In this document: positions 15,899 to 25,541 of the stretch, one piece after another
Layout: each line of letters begins with the position of its first letter
How positions within the stretch are numbered: position 1 is the first letter of the stretch
NCBI GenBank assembly: GCA_040387195.1
Contig: JAZKEF010000011.1
Coordinates: forward strand, 1-64,000
Source of the DNA: UKL13-3 sp040387195
GTDB taxonomy: Bacteria > Bacteroidota > Bacteroidia > UKL13-3
DNA: 64,000 nt
Direction of reading: 5' to 3'
Notes under the pieces: model-generated
The model's input: the letters and a program-made list of their open reading frames with translations, nothing else
The model's database searches: none
Told to the model about the DNA's origin: nothing
Translations under genes and position numbers: made by a program

Positions 15899-16726
15899 AT
15901 GCTGAAACTTCCAGTCAAAAAAAAAGTGTACAAAATGGTAAATAATAATTGCCTTAACTGCAACGAGGAATTAACCGGCAACTTTTGTGCGGGGTGTGGG
16001 CAAAAAGCCGACACACACCGGATCTCTTTCAAAAATTTCATCTTTCATGATCTGCTTCATGGCACCTTTCATATTGAAAAGGGAATGTTATTTACTGCTA
16101 AGCAGGCATTATTGCGCCCGGGACAGGCGGCCCTCGATTATATTTCAGGAAAAAGAAAACGGTACTACAATGTATTTTTGTTGGTCCTCCTGATCTATGG
16201 AGTGATGTTATTTACACGCCATGTTGATGAGATGTTCACTCAAACAAGCGGAGAAATTATTCCCGAAAAAGTGTACCAGAATGAAGCCAGCAAAAAAATG
16301 GATGAACTCATATCCCAAAAAAGCAAGATCATACTGCTGCTTTTTGTACCTTTTGCGGCATTCAACAGTTTTGTATTGTTCCGCAGAAAAAAGCTGAACA
16401 TCAGCGAACATTTTATCATAGCCGGAATGGTCCTATTGGGAATTTTATTACTCGCTACATTTGCCAATATTTTTTTTCAGTTTAACCTGATCATGCAGCT
16501 CAACACGATGGTTCTAAGCATGATCGTAACCGCTATCATTGTTTTTTATATTGGCAATGGTTATGTGAAAACATTTGGTTCCGACTATCCTAAATTGGGA
16601 ATAACCTACAGGATCGTATTGTTTTTTGCTTTTTTCTGTATCGAAATCGTTCTTTTAGGTCTTGTGTTAACCGGGATCGTAACGGACTGGAAGTTTGGTG
16701 CGATTACGATCGCTCCCTTTGAATAA
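15899..16726 (+). CDS. DUF3667 family membrane protein
   Basis: A protein of 275 residues. The N-terminal zinc-ribbon-like pair CLNC...CAGCGQ, then RISFKNFIFHDLLHGTFHIEKGM and RPGQAALDYISGKRKRYYNVF, are the hallmark sequence of the DUF3667 family of Bacteroidota. About five transmembrane segments follow (near 95, 145, 175, 205 and 245). It is an inner-membrane protein of unknown function. An ATG at 15935 (MVNNNCLNC) is an alternative start and puts the cysteines close to the N-terminus, as is usual. The gene is flanked by two direct copies of a palindromic repeat. Confidence 0.8.
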   Translation: MLKLPVKKKVYKMVNNNCLNCNEELTGNFCAGCGQKADTHRISFKNFIFHDLLHGTFHIEKGMLFTAKQALLRPGQAALDYISGKRKRYYNVFLLVLLIYGVMLFTRHVDEMFTQTSGEIIPEKVYQNEASKKMDELISQKSKIILLLFVPFAAFNSFVLFRRKKLNISEHFIIAGMVLLGILLLATFANIFFQFNLIMQLNTMVLSMIVTAIIVFYIGNGYVKTFGSDYPKLGITYRIVLFFAFFCIEIVLLGLVLTGIVTDWKFGAITIAPFE

Positions 16727-16835
16727 CAGTTTCTGTAAAACGGGTAACGCGGTTATTTCCGGTTAGAAACGGGTATAAACGTTTAATGACAGCGTATATA
16801 AGGGAGTTAGGCGTAAGTTTATTTGGATTAAAATA

Positions 16836-16963
16836 CCAAGTTCTCGCAAACTTTCGAGTTAGTATGTATTAGAACGGAAACGTTTACGTAACCCGAATGT
16901 TTCTTAGGAACACAATTGCCAAAGTCGATTATACCTCTGTCTGCTTCCTCACAAACCCGAAGC
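16836..16963 (+). repeat. Palindromic dispersed repeat, copy 2 (after the DUF3667 gene)
   Basis: Same orientation as copy 1 at 15610-15737 and conserved best from about 16868 to 16918. The terminal arms are more decayed than in copy 1. The 100 bases between the DUF3667 stop and this copy contain no gene. Confidence 0.6.
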
Positions 16964-16976
16964 CTCCGCAAGAACA

Positions 16977-17120
16977 CTAATCATGCAAAATGATTTTATG
17001 CGTGTGCCGGGTGTTTTTAAGATTCTTCCCATGATGTATATGAATGGCCCAGATACCGGCAAACACACCTGCCGATACAAGCAGCACAACCACCATACGC
17101 TGAACCAGGTCCTTTTTCAT
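16977..17120 (-). CDS. Small single-span membrane protein, hypothetical
   Basis: A frame of 47 residues: a basic start (MKKDLVQRM), one hydrophobic span (VVVLLVSAGVFAGIWAI) and a His/Lys-rich tail. It is too short to recognise. It begins 41 bases beyond the terminator of fabI on the same strand, so it would need its own promoter. The positive-inside layout is the main reason to list it. Confidence 0.35.
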   Translation of the reverse strand: MKKDLVQRMVVVLLVSAGVFAGIWAIHIHHGKNLKNTRHTHKIILHD

Positions 17121-17160
17121 ATACGGATATACGAAATGAAACTATTTATGGATTGGGCAT

Positions 17161-17198
17161 AAAAAAAGCACCATAGGGAATTACCCAGATGGTGCTTT
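17161..17198 (-). terminator. Terminator downstream of fabI
   Basis: AAAGCACCAT at 17165-17174 pairs with ATGGTGCTTT at 17189-17198. On the minus strand the hairpin is followed by a run of seven T, as in an intrinsic terminator. It lies about 100 bases after the fabI stop codon. Confidence 0.75.
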
Positions 17199-17301
17199 GT
17201 ACTTATCAAATTTTTATCGAACATGTTGGGCAGCTATGTTGATAGCCACGGAATACACTAATTTAAATCTACTCCATCATCTATTAACAACACATCTGTC
17301 T

Positions 17302-18114
17302 TTATTGACCAACCTTAAATACATCTTCGCTAAATCCGGTGAAGCTGAAGCCTCCATCATGGAAGAGGTTTTGCATGGTTACTTTTTTGGTGTAATCGCT
17401 GAACATGCTGATTACATAGTTGGCACATTCCTCGGCATTGGCATTTCCGAGTGGCGACAATGCCTCCGCATAATCCACAAATGTTCCGAAACCTTTTACC
17501 CCGCTGCCCGCAGTAGTTACGGTAGGGCTTTGTGATATAGTGTTTACCCGAACTTTATTGCGTTTTCCGAAATGGTATCCGAAACTGCGGGTAATGCTTT
17601 CCAGCAATGATTTGGCATCGGCCATTTCACTGTAATCGGGGAACACACGCTGAGCGGCAATATAGGTAAGCGCAAGGATGGATCCTTCGTTTTTCATCGC
17701 ATCATCGTTGTACAATGTTTTCATCAAACGGTGGTAGGAGATGGCCGAAATGTCAAGTGTTTCATGCATGAATTTGTAATCAAGTTCGGTATAACTTTTC
17801 CCTTTGCGGATATTCATACTCATACCTACCGAGTGCAGCACAAAATCAAGTTTGCCCCCGAGTATTTCCATCGATTTGGTTACCAGGTTTTGCATGTCTT
17901 CATCTTTGCTCACATCGCACGAAATAATCTGTGCATTACCGCAAGCAGCAGCAAGGTTGTTGATTTCACCCATGCGCATGGCAATTGGGGCATTTGTTAA
18001 TACAAATTCAGCACCCTCAGCATATGCCTTCAGTGCTACCTGCCAGGCAATTGATTTATCGTTTAATGCCCCGAAAATGATTCCCTTTTTTCCTTTTAAA
18101 ATTCCGTTTGCCAT
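17302..18114 (-). CDS. fabI: Enoyl-[acyl-carrier-protein] reductase (NADH), FabI
   Basis: Catalyses the last reduction of each fatty-acid elongation cycle. The 270-residue length fits FabI. The cofactor loop GALNDKSIAW (15-24) and the catalytic pair Y161-x6-K168 (YSEMADAK) are the FabI variant of the SDR active site, and SQSPTVTTAGSGVKGF is a conserved Bacteroidota FabI segment. It is transcribed alone, away from the M1 peptidase gene, with an intrinsic terminator at 17161-17198. FabI is soluble and is the target of triclosan-type inhibitors in many bacteria. Confidence 0.93.
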   Translation of the reverse strand: MANGILKGKKGIIFGALNDKSIAWQVALKAYAEGAEFVLTNAPIAMRMGEINNLAAACGNAQIISCDVSKDEDMQNLVTKSMEILGGKLDFVLHSVGMSMNIRKGKSYTELDYKFMHETLDISAISYHRLMKTLYNDDAMKNEGSILALTYIAAQRVFPDYSEMADAKSLLESITRSFGYHFGKRNKVRVNTISQSPTVTTAGSGVKGFGTFVDYAEALSPLGNANAEECANYVISMFSDYTKKVTMQNLFHDGGFSFTGFSEDVFKVGQ

Positions 18115-18198
18115 AAATGTTTCGTTAAGGTTTACTGTTTAAAGTTAGCGTTCAGCGTGCAAGTTTATGATTTTTCCTTTTACATTTGGCAAAATCTT

Positions 18199-19908
18199 AT
18201 GAAAACCATCCTTCATCTGTCCCTTTGTATTCGGTATAACTTTGGCAAACAATGTTTGTACATTCTGTTTCTGGTGCTGCTGGCAGCAAATGTGCAGGCG
18301 CAGCAAAAATTTACCAGGTATGATTACCTGCATGGCAAACTCACACCACTACGTACCTGTTTTAATGTAAAACATTATGATATTACCTTAAAGGTGGAGC
18401 CTGCTACAAAGTTTATTTCTGGCAGCAATACCATCACCTTTGCAGTTGAGAAGGATTTTAAGAAGTTGCAGCTCGACCTGTTTGCAGCATTACACATTGA
18501 CAGCATTGTTTTTTATGGTAAACAGTTATCCTATACCCGTGATAGCAATGCCGTATGTATTGATCTGGGGTTAAAAATTAAAAAAGGAGCTATCGGTAAA
18601 CTGCGAGTATATTATTCAGGTAATCCGCCTGCAGCCAAAAAAGCTCCGTGGGACGGGGGATTTGTATGGACAAAAGACAGTTCGGGAAAAGATTGGGTGG
18701 GATTGGCCTGCGAAGGAATCGGTGCGAGTTGCTGGTTGCCGTGTAAGGATCATTGGAGTGATGAGCCGGATAGTATGGATATGCACCTGCAGGTACCCAG
18801 TGCACTTGTTGGTGTATCCAATGGAAGATTGATGGGCGAAAAAGAACTCTCCAATGGTTTTACCCAATACGACTGGAAAGTGGTGAATCCTATTAACAGC
18901 TACAATATTTCGGTGAATGTTGGCGATTACAAACGCATCCACGATACCTATACGGCAAAATTCAACACCATGTCGGAGCCATTGTCGCTCGATTATTATG
19001 TGTTGTTTGATAATGTTCAAAAAGCCAAGTCTCATTTTAAACAAGTGCATAAAATGCTCGAAGCGTTTGAGAAGTTTTTTGGTACTTATCCTTTTTGGGA
19101 AGATGGATACAAACTGGTAGAAACACCTTATTGGGGAATGGAACACCAGAGTTGTATCGCATACGGCAATACCTATAATAACAACCGATACGACTTTGAT
19201 TTTATCATTGTGCACGAAAGCGGGCATGAATGGTTTGGGAACAGCCTTACGGCAAACGATCCTGCCGAAATGTGGATCCATGAATCATTCACTACCTATT
19301 CGGAGGCGTTATATGTCGAACACTTTTTAGGTTACACAACCTCCTTACAATATTTACACGAACAAAGGCGCAATATTGTAAACAAGGAACCGATGATAGG
19401 TGCATATGATGTGTATTACCATGGCCGCAAGGACAATGATATTTATTATAAAGGCAGCTGGATGTTGCATACCCTGCGCAATGTGATTGATAATGATACA
19501 TTGTGGTTTTCAATGATTAAAGAGTTGAGTCTTACCTTTAAGAAGAAAAATGTAACCACGGCACAACTCATCGAGTTTTTCAATAAACGTTCGGGACGAA
19601 ACCTCAACCGCTTTTTTGATCAGTATTTGCACAAGGCCAGTTTACCGGTGCTTGAGTATAAGATTGAGGAGAGTGGTGATCACAACCTGACAATGAGTTA
19701 CCGCTGGACAAAAATGGTAAGAGGATTTGAAATGCCTATTAAACTTACTGCAACCAAAGGCGTGTTTGAAACGGTTACCCCACGTAAATCCTGGCAACTC
19801 ATCGATTTGAATTACTTTGATGAAAAGGAATTTAAAATCCAACCCGACCGTTACCTCATTGATTTGAAAAAGCTAACAACCAAAGAACTTAAACAGCAAC
19901 AATTTTAA
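18199..19908 (+). CDS. Secreted M1-family metallopeptidase
   Basis: A zinc aminopeptidase-like protein. From the ATG at 18199 it has a signal peptide (MKTILHL... to ANVQAQ). The M1 signature is complete: HESGH at 339-343 followed by the glutamate in WIHESFTTYSEAL, and GMEHQS replaces the usual GxMEN exopeptidase loop. The protein is about 569 residues, short for M1, so the C-terminal ARM-like domain is reduced. A TACATTTG -7 box at 18181-18188 lies inside the longer frame that would begin at 18157, which favours the start used here. The dihydroorotase gene starts 12 bases downstream. Confidence 0.88.
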   Translation: MKTILHLSLCIRYNFGKQCLYILFLVLLAANVQAQQKFTRYDYLHGKLTPLRTCFNVKHYDITLKVEPATKFISGSNTITFAVEKDFKKLQLDLFAALHIDSIVFYGKQLSYTRDSNAVCIDLGLKIKKGAIGKLRVYYSGNPPAAKKAPWDGGFVWTKDSSGKDWVGLACEGIGASCWLPCKDHWSDEPDSMDMHLQVPSALVGVSNGRLMGEKELSNGFTQYDWKVVNPINSYNISVNVGDYKRIHDTYTAKFNTMSEPLSLDYYVLFDNVQKAKSHFKQVHKMLEAFEKFFGTYPFWEDGYKLVETPYWGMEHQSCIAYGNTYNNNRYDFDFIIVHESGHEWFGNSLTANDPAEMWIHESFTTYSEALYVEHFLGYTTSLQYLHEQRRNIVNKEPMIGAYDVYYHGRKDNDIYYKGSWMLHTLRNVIDNDTLWFSMIKELSLTFKKKNVTTAQLIEFFNKRSGRNLNRFFDQYLHKASLPVLEYKIEESGDHNLTMSYRWTKMVRGFEMPIKLTATKGVFETVTPRKSWQLIDLNYFDEKEFKIQPDRYLIDLKKLTTKELKQQQF

Positions 19909-19920
19909 CGAAAGATAAAC

Positions 19921-21258
19921 ATGTCGACTTTACTGATACGCAATGCAAAACTGGTGAACGAAGGAAAGGTATTTCATGCTGATGTACTCATCAAAAACGG
20001 CATTATTGAAAAAATAGACACCAATGGAATTGCCATGCCTGCTAACCGCACCATTGATGCAACAGGCCTGCATTTATTACCGGGTGCTATCGATGATCAG
20101 GTGCATTTCAGGGAACCCGGTTTAACACATAAAGGCGAAATTTATACAGAAGCCAAGGCTGCAGTCGCGGGTGGTGTTACCAGTTATATGGAAATGCCAA
20201 ACACTTCTCCCGCTGCAACCACCATTGAATTGCTGGAACAAAAATATACAAGGGCATCGGAGTGTTCGCTGGCCAACTATTCCTTTTTTATGGGAACCAC
20301 CAATAATAACCTGGATGAGTTATTAAAGGTGGATGAACGCAAGGTGTGTGGGGTGAAAGTATTTATGGGTTCATCAACAGGTGATATGCTGGTGGATAAT
20401 CAGGAAGTATTGGAGAAGATCTTCAGTCAGGTAAAAACGCTAATTGCCGCGCACTGCGAGGACGATCCGATGATTAAAGCGAATACTGAAAAATTCAAAC
20501 AGGAGTTCGGAGAGAACATGGATGCTACGATGCATCATCTTATCCGCAGCAGGGAGGCCTGTTACAAATCTTCTTCCTATGCAGTGAAATTGGCTCAAAA
20601 ACACAATACCCGTTTGCATATTCTGCATATCAGTTCAGCCGAAGAGTTAAGTCTGTTCCGCAATGATATTCCGCTTTCGCAAAAACGCATCACTGCCGAA
20701 GCCTGTGTACATCACTTATGGTTTAGCAACGAAGATTATGCAAGCAAAGGCAATTATATCAAATGGAACCCTGCCGTAAAATTACCGGGCGACAGGGAAG
20801 CCATCATGCGCGCAGTACTTGATGGACGGATTGATGTGGTGGCCACAGATCATGCTCCGCATACCATCGAAGAAAAAGAACAAACATATTTAAAAGCACC
20901 ATCGGGAGGCCCCTTGGTTCAGCATTCACTCAATGCCATGCTTGAGTTTTACAAACAAGGAAAAATAACGCTGGAACAGATTGTTCAAAAGATGTGTCAC
21001 AATGTGGCCGAAATGTTTGAAATTGACCGAAGAGGATTTATACGAGAAGGGTTTTATGCAGATTTAGTATTGGTTGACCTCAACAAAAGTTACACTGTAA
21101 CCAAAGAGAATATATTGTATAAGTGCAAATGGAGTCCCTTTGAGGGACAAACTTTTCACTCTGTAATCACCCATACCATGGTAAATGGAAGGGTAGTATA
21201 TGATAACGGCATCTTTGATGAACAGGAATTCGGAATGAGACTGTTATTTAACCGATAG
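19921..21258 (+). CDS. pyrC: Dihydroorotase
   Basis: Converts carbamoyl aspartate to dihydroorotate in pyrimidine synthesis. A 445-residue amidohydrolase: DDQVHFREPG near residue 60 is the metal site, with glutamine where most families have the first histidine of HxH, a form I recall as usual in Bacteroidota dihydroorotases. Further metal or substrate motifs are GVKVFMGSSTGDM, HCEDD, LHILHIS and ATDHAPHT. It starts 12 bases after the M1 peptidase stop, so the two may be co-transcribed. An allantoinase-like amidohydrolase is the alternative, but EPG and the MPNTSP loop favour dihydroorotase. Confidence 0.85.
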   Translation: MSTLLIRNAKLVNEGKVFHADVLIKNGIIEKIDTNGIAMPANRTIDATGLHLLPGAIDDQVHFREPGLTHKGEIYTEAKAAVAGGVTSYMEMPNTSPAATTIELLEQKYTRASECSLANYSFFMGTTNNNLDELLKVDERKVCGVKVFMGSSTGDMLVDNQEVLEKIFSQVKTLIAAHCEDDPMIKANTEKFKQEFGENMDATMHHLIRSREACYKSSSYAVKLAQKHNTRLHILHISSAEELSLFRNDIPLSQKRITAEACVHHLWFSNEDYASKGNYIKWNPAVKLPGDREAIMRAVLDGRIDVVATDHAPHTIEEKEQTYLKAPSGGPLVQHSLNAMLEFYKQGKITLEQIVQKMCHNVAEMFEIDRRGFIREGFYADLVLVDLNKSYTVTKENILYKCKWSPFEGQTFHSVITHTMVNGRVVYDNGIFDEQEFGMRLLFNR

Positions 21259-21460
21259 GTTATTGGGCTGTTAGCCCATCATTCCTTCATACATATCACC
21301 AAAACTACATGTTCATGTAGAAATAGGATTTTCAGGATAAGTATTTGGCAGTCAATCTTCATGCCCCGATTTTAGCGGGTAAGGTTTTTTTTACAAAGGA
21401 GGAATACCTTATGAATGCAACTGTATGCAACGCTAACGGTACTAGATAAATAGGCATTAC

Positions 21461-21490
21461 TTTGAGAATTGCCGTATAAAGTTAACTTTG
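21461..21490 (+). promoter_or_regulatory. Promoter of the M36 peptidase gene
   Basis: TTTG at 21461-21464, an 18-base spacer and TAACTTTG at 21483-21490 match the Bacteroidota consensus. The ATG follows 21 bases later. Confidence 0.7.
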
Positions 21491-21511
21491 ATATTTACTA
21501 ATTATTAAGAA

Positions 21512-24109
21512 ATGAAGAAAATAACATTATTTACAATAGTGTTCCTAACGGTGAGTGCTGTTTTTGCACAGTATTCAGAAACGGCAATAAGGGAATTGTA
21601 CGCGTCAAAAATGCAACAATTCCAATTGACCCAATCGGATCTACAACATTTTGTAATTACCGACCAATATACCGACAAACATAACGGGGTAACACATATT
21701 TACCTTCGTCAGGTAGTGAATGGGTTTGAGGTATTTAATGCGAATTCATCGATGCATCTTGCAAAAAATGGACAATTGATCAGCTTGGAAAATGCATTTG
21801 TATCGAATGCCATAACCAAAACCAACTCAACTACTCCGGGTATCGGGGTTTCATCCGCTATATTACAGGCAGGGAATGAAGTGAGCATGAATTTGCAAGC
21901 AGCTATGAGCAAGACAGATATTCAGATGCAGGCTAATCAGGTAATTATTCAGGATGCTGAAGTTTCTTCAGAACCAATCAAAGTAAAAATGTATTACCTT
22001 AACACGGCAGCAGGCCTTAAGTTAAGCTATAATGTGGAGGTATTGAACGATGAAACCAATGATTGGTGGAACGTTAGAGTAGATGCAATGGACGGATCTA
22101 TCCAGGAAAAAAACAATTGGACCACACATTGTATGATTTCAGGGCATACGTTTAACCACGATGCTGCTGTAACTTTCCAGGAATCATTACTTTCAAGACA
22201 TTCACATACCTTAGGTAAAGCAGGAGCTCCTGTTTACAATGTATTTCCTTTCCCGTTAGAAAGTCCGAATCACGGGGCCAGAAAACTGGTAAGCGGACAG
22301 GAGGATGCCAATGCTTCTCCATTCGGATGGCATGATACCGATGGTGTTGTGGGTGTAGAATATAAAACCACACGCGGAAACAATGTTTTTGCCAAGGAAG
22401 ATACCATTGCCGGAAACTCAACCAATGGATACAGTCCGAATGGTGGCGACAGCATGGTGTTCGATTTTCCGATGGACAGCAGCTGGATGACACCAAACAG
22501 TTATTTAAATGCATCCATCACCAACTTGTTTTACTGGAACAATACCATACATGATATTTTTTACAATTACGGATTTACCGAAACTGCAGGTAATTACCAA
22601 CGAAATAACTACGACAAAGGTGGTGCACAAAATGACCATGTAATGGCCGAAGCACAGGATGGAAGCGGTACAGGTAATGCAAACTTTAGCTCACCTTCAG
22701 ATGGCCAGAGCGGACGTATGCAAATGTATCTGTGGCCAACATCTCCGGTTGTGGCACCTAAATTGGCTATTTCCAACACGGCCTCAGCTACAGGTAGCTA
22801 CACGGCTACTTTATCAAATTTCGGCCCTAAACGTTTTGGGGATATCAATGCAAGAGTTTTATGGGCACGTGATGCAAGTGCAGCTGATACACAGGCTTGC
22901 AATACTTTGATTAATGGTGCAGAGCTTGCCGGCAACATTGCACTCATCCAAAGAGGAGGGTCGACTTGCGCCAATACCCAAAGGGTTTTGAATGCACAAA
23001 ATGCAGGTGCTGTTGCAGTAATTATGGTTAATAATTCAACCAGCACCAATGCAATGGGTGGTACCAATACAAGCATCGTTATCCCTTCAGTGATTATAAG
23101 TTCAACAGATGGAATAGCATTAAGAGCAGCTGTAAATGGTGGAGATACGGTAATGGCAACCATTAAAGGATTACCAACGGTAAAAGCATATGACAGCGAT
23201 TTTGACAATGGTGTAATCATACATGAGTATGGCCATGGAATTTCCAACCGTTTAACGGGAGGACCTGCCAACTCAAACTGTTTGAGTAATGCCGAACAGG
23301 GTGGAGAAGGATGGAGCGACTTTTTTGCATTGGCCCTTACTGCCAAAACAACGGATAGCGCCAATACGCCAAGAGGAATGGGAACATTTGTGATAAACCA
23401 ACCGGTAACAGGTTTGGGTATCCGCGATTTTAAATACAGTCGTAACATGTCGGTGAATCCAATGACGTATGCGTATGTTAAAAACACTACAGCCGTTCAT
23501 TATATCGGAACTATCTGGTGCAGCATGTTATGGGATTTACACTGGAATATGGTTGATAAATATGGTTTTGATGCAGATATTTTCCATGGTACAGGAGGAA
23601 ACAACAAAGCGATTCAATTGGTGATTGACGGTTTGAAATTACAACCTTGCAGTCCCGGATTTGTGGATGCCCGCAATGCAATCCTGAAAGCAGATAGTAT
23701 TACCAATGGCGGAGCAAATAAGGATGTTATATGGAAAACATTTGCACGCAGAGGATTGGGTTATACAGCCAGTCAGGGGGCATCAAACTCGGTAACGGAT
23801 GGAGTAGCCAAGTTTGACTTACCTCCGGGAATAACAGGTGTGAACGAAGCGGCTAACCTGGCTTCTTATATTCAACTATCACCTAACCCAACTACCGGAA
23901 CAGCAGTATTGGTATTGCCTGATCAGTTAACCGAAGCACAGGTGACCATTTGTGATATTACCGGAAAAATTGTGGTGGATCAGATGATGAGCACAGACAT
24001 GAATCAACATATCACACTTGACATGAGTGCCTATCAAAACGGATTGTATTTTGTGAAACTTACCAATGGCGGAACAACCTTCCAGTCTAAATTGTTATTG
24101 AACAAATAA
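21512..24109 (+). CDS. T9SS-secreted fungalysin-type (M36) metallopeptidase
   Basis: An 865-residue extracellular protease. Order of parts: signal peptide (to VFAQ), FTP-type propeptide (residues about 45-180, with VTHIYLRQVVNGFEVFNANSSMHLAKNG), catalytic domain with HEYGH at 571-575 and a glutamate in GGEGWSDFF about 30 residues later, and an inserted PA domain (about 420-550). The T9SS type A sorting domain ends the protein (LSPNPTTGTAVLVLPD to KLLLNK). It should be exported by Sec and then by T9SS. It has its own promoter and an intrinsic terminator at 24132-24157. Confidence 0.92.
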   Translation: MKKITLFTIVFLTVSAVFAQYSETAIRELYASKMQQFQLTQSDLQHFVITDQYTDKHNGVTHIYLRQVVNGFEVFNANSSMHLAKNGQLISLENAFVSNAITKTNSTTPGIGVSSAILQAGNEVSMNLQAAMSKTDIQMQANQVIIQDAEVSSEPIKVKMYYLNTAAGLKLSYNVEVLNDETNDWWNVRVDAMDGSIQEKNNWTTHCMISGHTFNHDAAVTFQESLLSRHSHTLGKAGAPVYNVFPFPLESPNHGARKLVSGQEDANASPFGWHDTDGVVGVEYKTTRGNNVFAKEDTIAGNSTNGYSPNGGDSMVFDFPMDSSWMTPNSYLNASITNLFYWNNTIHDIFYNYGFTETAGNYQRNNYDKGGAQNDHVMAEAQDGSGTGNANFSSPSDGQSGRMQMYLWPTSPVVAPKLAISNTASATGSYTATLSNFGPKRFGDINARVLWARDASAADTQACNTLINGAELAGNIALIQRGGSTCANTQRVLNAQNAGAVAVIMVNNSTSTNAMGGTNTSIVIPSVIISSTDGIALRAAVNGGDTVMATIKGLPTVKAYDSDFDNGVIIHEYGHGISNRLTGGPANSNCLSNAEQGGEGWSDFFALALTAKTTDSANTPRGMGTFVINQPVTGLGIRDFKYSRNMSVNPMTYAYVKNTTAVHYIGTIWCSMLWDLHWNMVDKYGFDADIFHGTGGNNKAIQLVIDGLKLQPCSPGFVDARNAILKADSITNGGANKDVIWKTFARRGLGYTASQGASNSVTDGVAKFDLPPGITGVNEAANLASYIQLSPNPTTGTAVLVLPDQLTEAQVTICDITGKIVVDQMMSTDMNQHITLDMSAYQNGLYFVKLTNGGTTFQSKLLLNK

Positions 24110-24131
24110 ACAACTCAACATATTGAAAGAG

Positions 24132-24157
24132 AGACGGCCATCGTGCCGTCTTTTTTT
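24132..24157 (+). terminator. Terminator of the M36 peptidase gene
   Basis: AGACGGC pairs with GCCGTCT over a 6-base loop, followed by seven T. Confidence 0.8.
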
Positions 24158-24206
24158 ATGCTCCATATACGATATTGGATACTCGATAAAAGAAAACGAA
24201 ATGCAA

Positions 24207-24244
24207 GGTGCCTGAACCCGCGCAGCGGATCAGTAGAAGGCACC
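24207..24244 (+). repeat. Bacteroidota-type intergenic repeat (GGTGCC...GGCACC)
   Basis: GGTGCCTGAACCCGCGCAGC then GGAT...GAAGGCACC matches the copies near 39601, 39954 and 40031. The ends GGTGCC and GGCACC pair. It lies between the peptidase terminator and the end of the DUF1801 gene. Confidence 0.55.
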
Positions 24245-24295
24245 GGAACAATGGACGCGGGATTTTTTTATGAGACAGGGGGAGGGTTTGAAAAA

Positions 24296-24706
24296 TCAAT
24301 CAACCAGTGAAATCCATTGCTGAATGACCTGTTGTAGCGTTTTTGCTTTCGCTTTTACGTCTTCGAGATCTTTAAATGTTACCATTCTTCTTCCATCAGT
24401 GTAGGTGCCTTCCAGCAGTCCGGAGCTATCATCAATGGTGGCACCGGTGGGGAATACGAGGAGTATTTTTCCCCTGTGCAGGTTTACCACAACTATATCT
24501 CTTTTGTATTCTTTGGGATCAAAGGGTTTCATTTCTCCGTCATAAAAAAATGCAGGTGAATTCCATTTGATGTGTTCACCAATCTGAGGATGTGCATCCA
24601 GAATGGTTTGGCGAATGGTTTGAACAACCTTGGCAACAGCCGGTTCCAATTGCTTGATATGGGCAGTTACTTTATCGGGAGCGGAAATAAATTTTGGTTC
24701 TGCCAT
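24296..24706 (-). CDS. DUF1801 family protein (YdhG-like)
   Basis: A soluble protein of 136 residues. VVQTIRQTILDAHPQIGEHIKWNSPAFFY is the typical DUF1801 opening, followed by LHRGKILLVFPTG and a C-terminal helix with QVIQQWISL. The fold is known from structural genomics, but its function is not established; frataxin-like or iron-related roles have been suggested for some relatives. It sits 11 bases downstream of kdsA on the same strand and may be the last gene of the kdsD-GNAT-kdsA transcript. Confidence 0.8.
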   Translation of the reverse strand: MAEPKFISAPDKVTAHIKQLEPAVAKVVQTIRQTILDAHPQIGEHIKWNSPAFFYDGEMKPFDPKEYKRDIVVVNLHRGKILLVFPTGATIDDSSGLLEGTYTDGRRMVTFKDLEDVKAKAKTLQQVIQQWISLVD

Positions 24707-24717
24707 GGTGGGTTGAA

Positions 24718-25518
24718 TTAACGCAATCCGGTTTTGTGTTTCACTACACTATCCAGCAGCAATTGTTTGAAGTCTTTTAACGCAATCATATTCGGTCCAT
24801 CACTTAATGCATGATCCGGATCTTCATGTACTTCAAAAAAGAATCCATCCACACCTACCGCGGCTGCAGCGCTAGCCAAATAAATGGCATATTCCCTGTT
24901 GCCACCACTTTTCCCATCCATGCCCCCCGGCTTTTGGGTGCTGTGGGTTACATCCATGCATACGGGATACCCCAGTGTTTTCATGTCGACAATATTTCTG
25001 AAATCAACAACCAGGTTGTTGTAGCCAAACATGGTTCCGCGTTCGGTTAACATAATTTGTTTGTTGCCTGTACTTTCTACCTTTTTTACAGCATGTTTCA
25101 TTTCAATACCCGAAAGGAACTGCGCTTTTTTAATGTTTACAATTCTGCCGGTATCTCCGCAAGCTACCAGTAAATCTGTTTGGCGGCATAAGAATGCAGG
25201 TATTTGCAAAACATCAATCACTTGGGCCAATTCTTCAGCCTGGTGACTTTCGTGAATATCGGTTGTAACAGGTAAACCAAAAGTATCTTTCACTTTTTGT
25301 AAAATACGCAAACCCTCTTTGATTCCATGTCCACGGTAACTGTCAACAGATGTTCTGTTGGCCTTATCGAATGATGCTTTGAAAACATAAGTGAGGTTCA
25401 GTTCTTCCGCTATTTTAGAGATCTTTTCCGCAAGGTTCATCACCATACTTTCATTTTCAATGATGCACGGACCTGAAATCAAAAATGGGGTAGACTGTAT
25501 TTTATTGTAAAGTGTCAT
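24718..25518 (-). CDS. kdsA: 3-deoxy-8-phosphooctulonate synthase (Kdo-8-P synthase)
   Basis: Condenses phosphoenolpyruvate with arabinose 5-phosphate to give Kdo 8-phosphate for the lipopolysaccharide inner core. The 266-residue protein shows the family motifs LISGPCIIENE, KASFDKANRTSVDSYRGHGI, TDIHE, QIPAFLCRQTDLL, ERGTMFGYNNLVVDFR, DVTHSTQKPGG and HEDPDHALSDGPNM. The upstream gene at 26072-27022 makes its substrate arabinose 5-phosphate; only a GNAT gene lies between them. All three are on the minus strand with short spacers. Confidence 0.95.
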   Translation of the reverse strand: MTLYNKIQSTPFLISGPCIIENESMVMNLAEKISKIAEELNLTYVFKASFDKANRTSVDSYRGHGIKEGLRILQKVKDTFGLPVTTDIHESHQAEELAQVIDVLQIPAFLCRQTDLLVACGDTGRIVNIKKAQFLSGIEMKHAVKKVESTGNKQIMLTERGTMFGYNNLVVDFRNIVDMKTLGYPVCMDVTHSTQKPGGMDGKSGGNREYAIYLASAAAAVGVDGFFFEVHEDPDHALSDGPNMIALKDFKQLLLDSVVKHKTGLR

Positions 25519-25541
25519 ATTGCAAAAGTAATTTTTTATGA

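Noticed and set aside
18616..19281. Long minus-strand frame of 221 codons
   Set aside because: It lies entirely opposite the M1 peptidase gene, whose motifs are intact, and has no family features of its own.
22798..23487. Minus-strand frame of 229 codons
   Set aside because: It is antisense to the PA and catalytic domains of the M36 peptidase; a mirror frame of a biased coding sequence.
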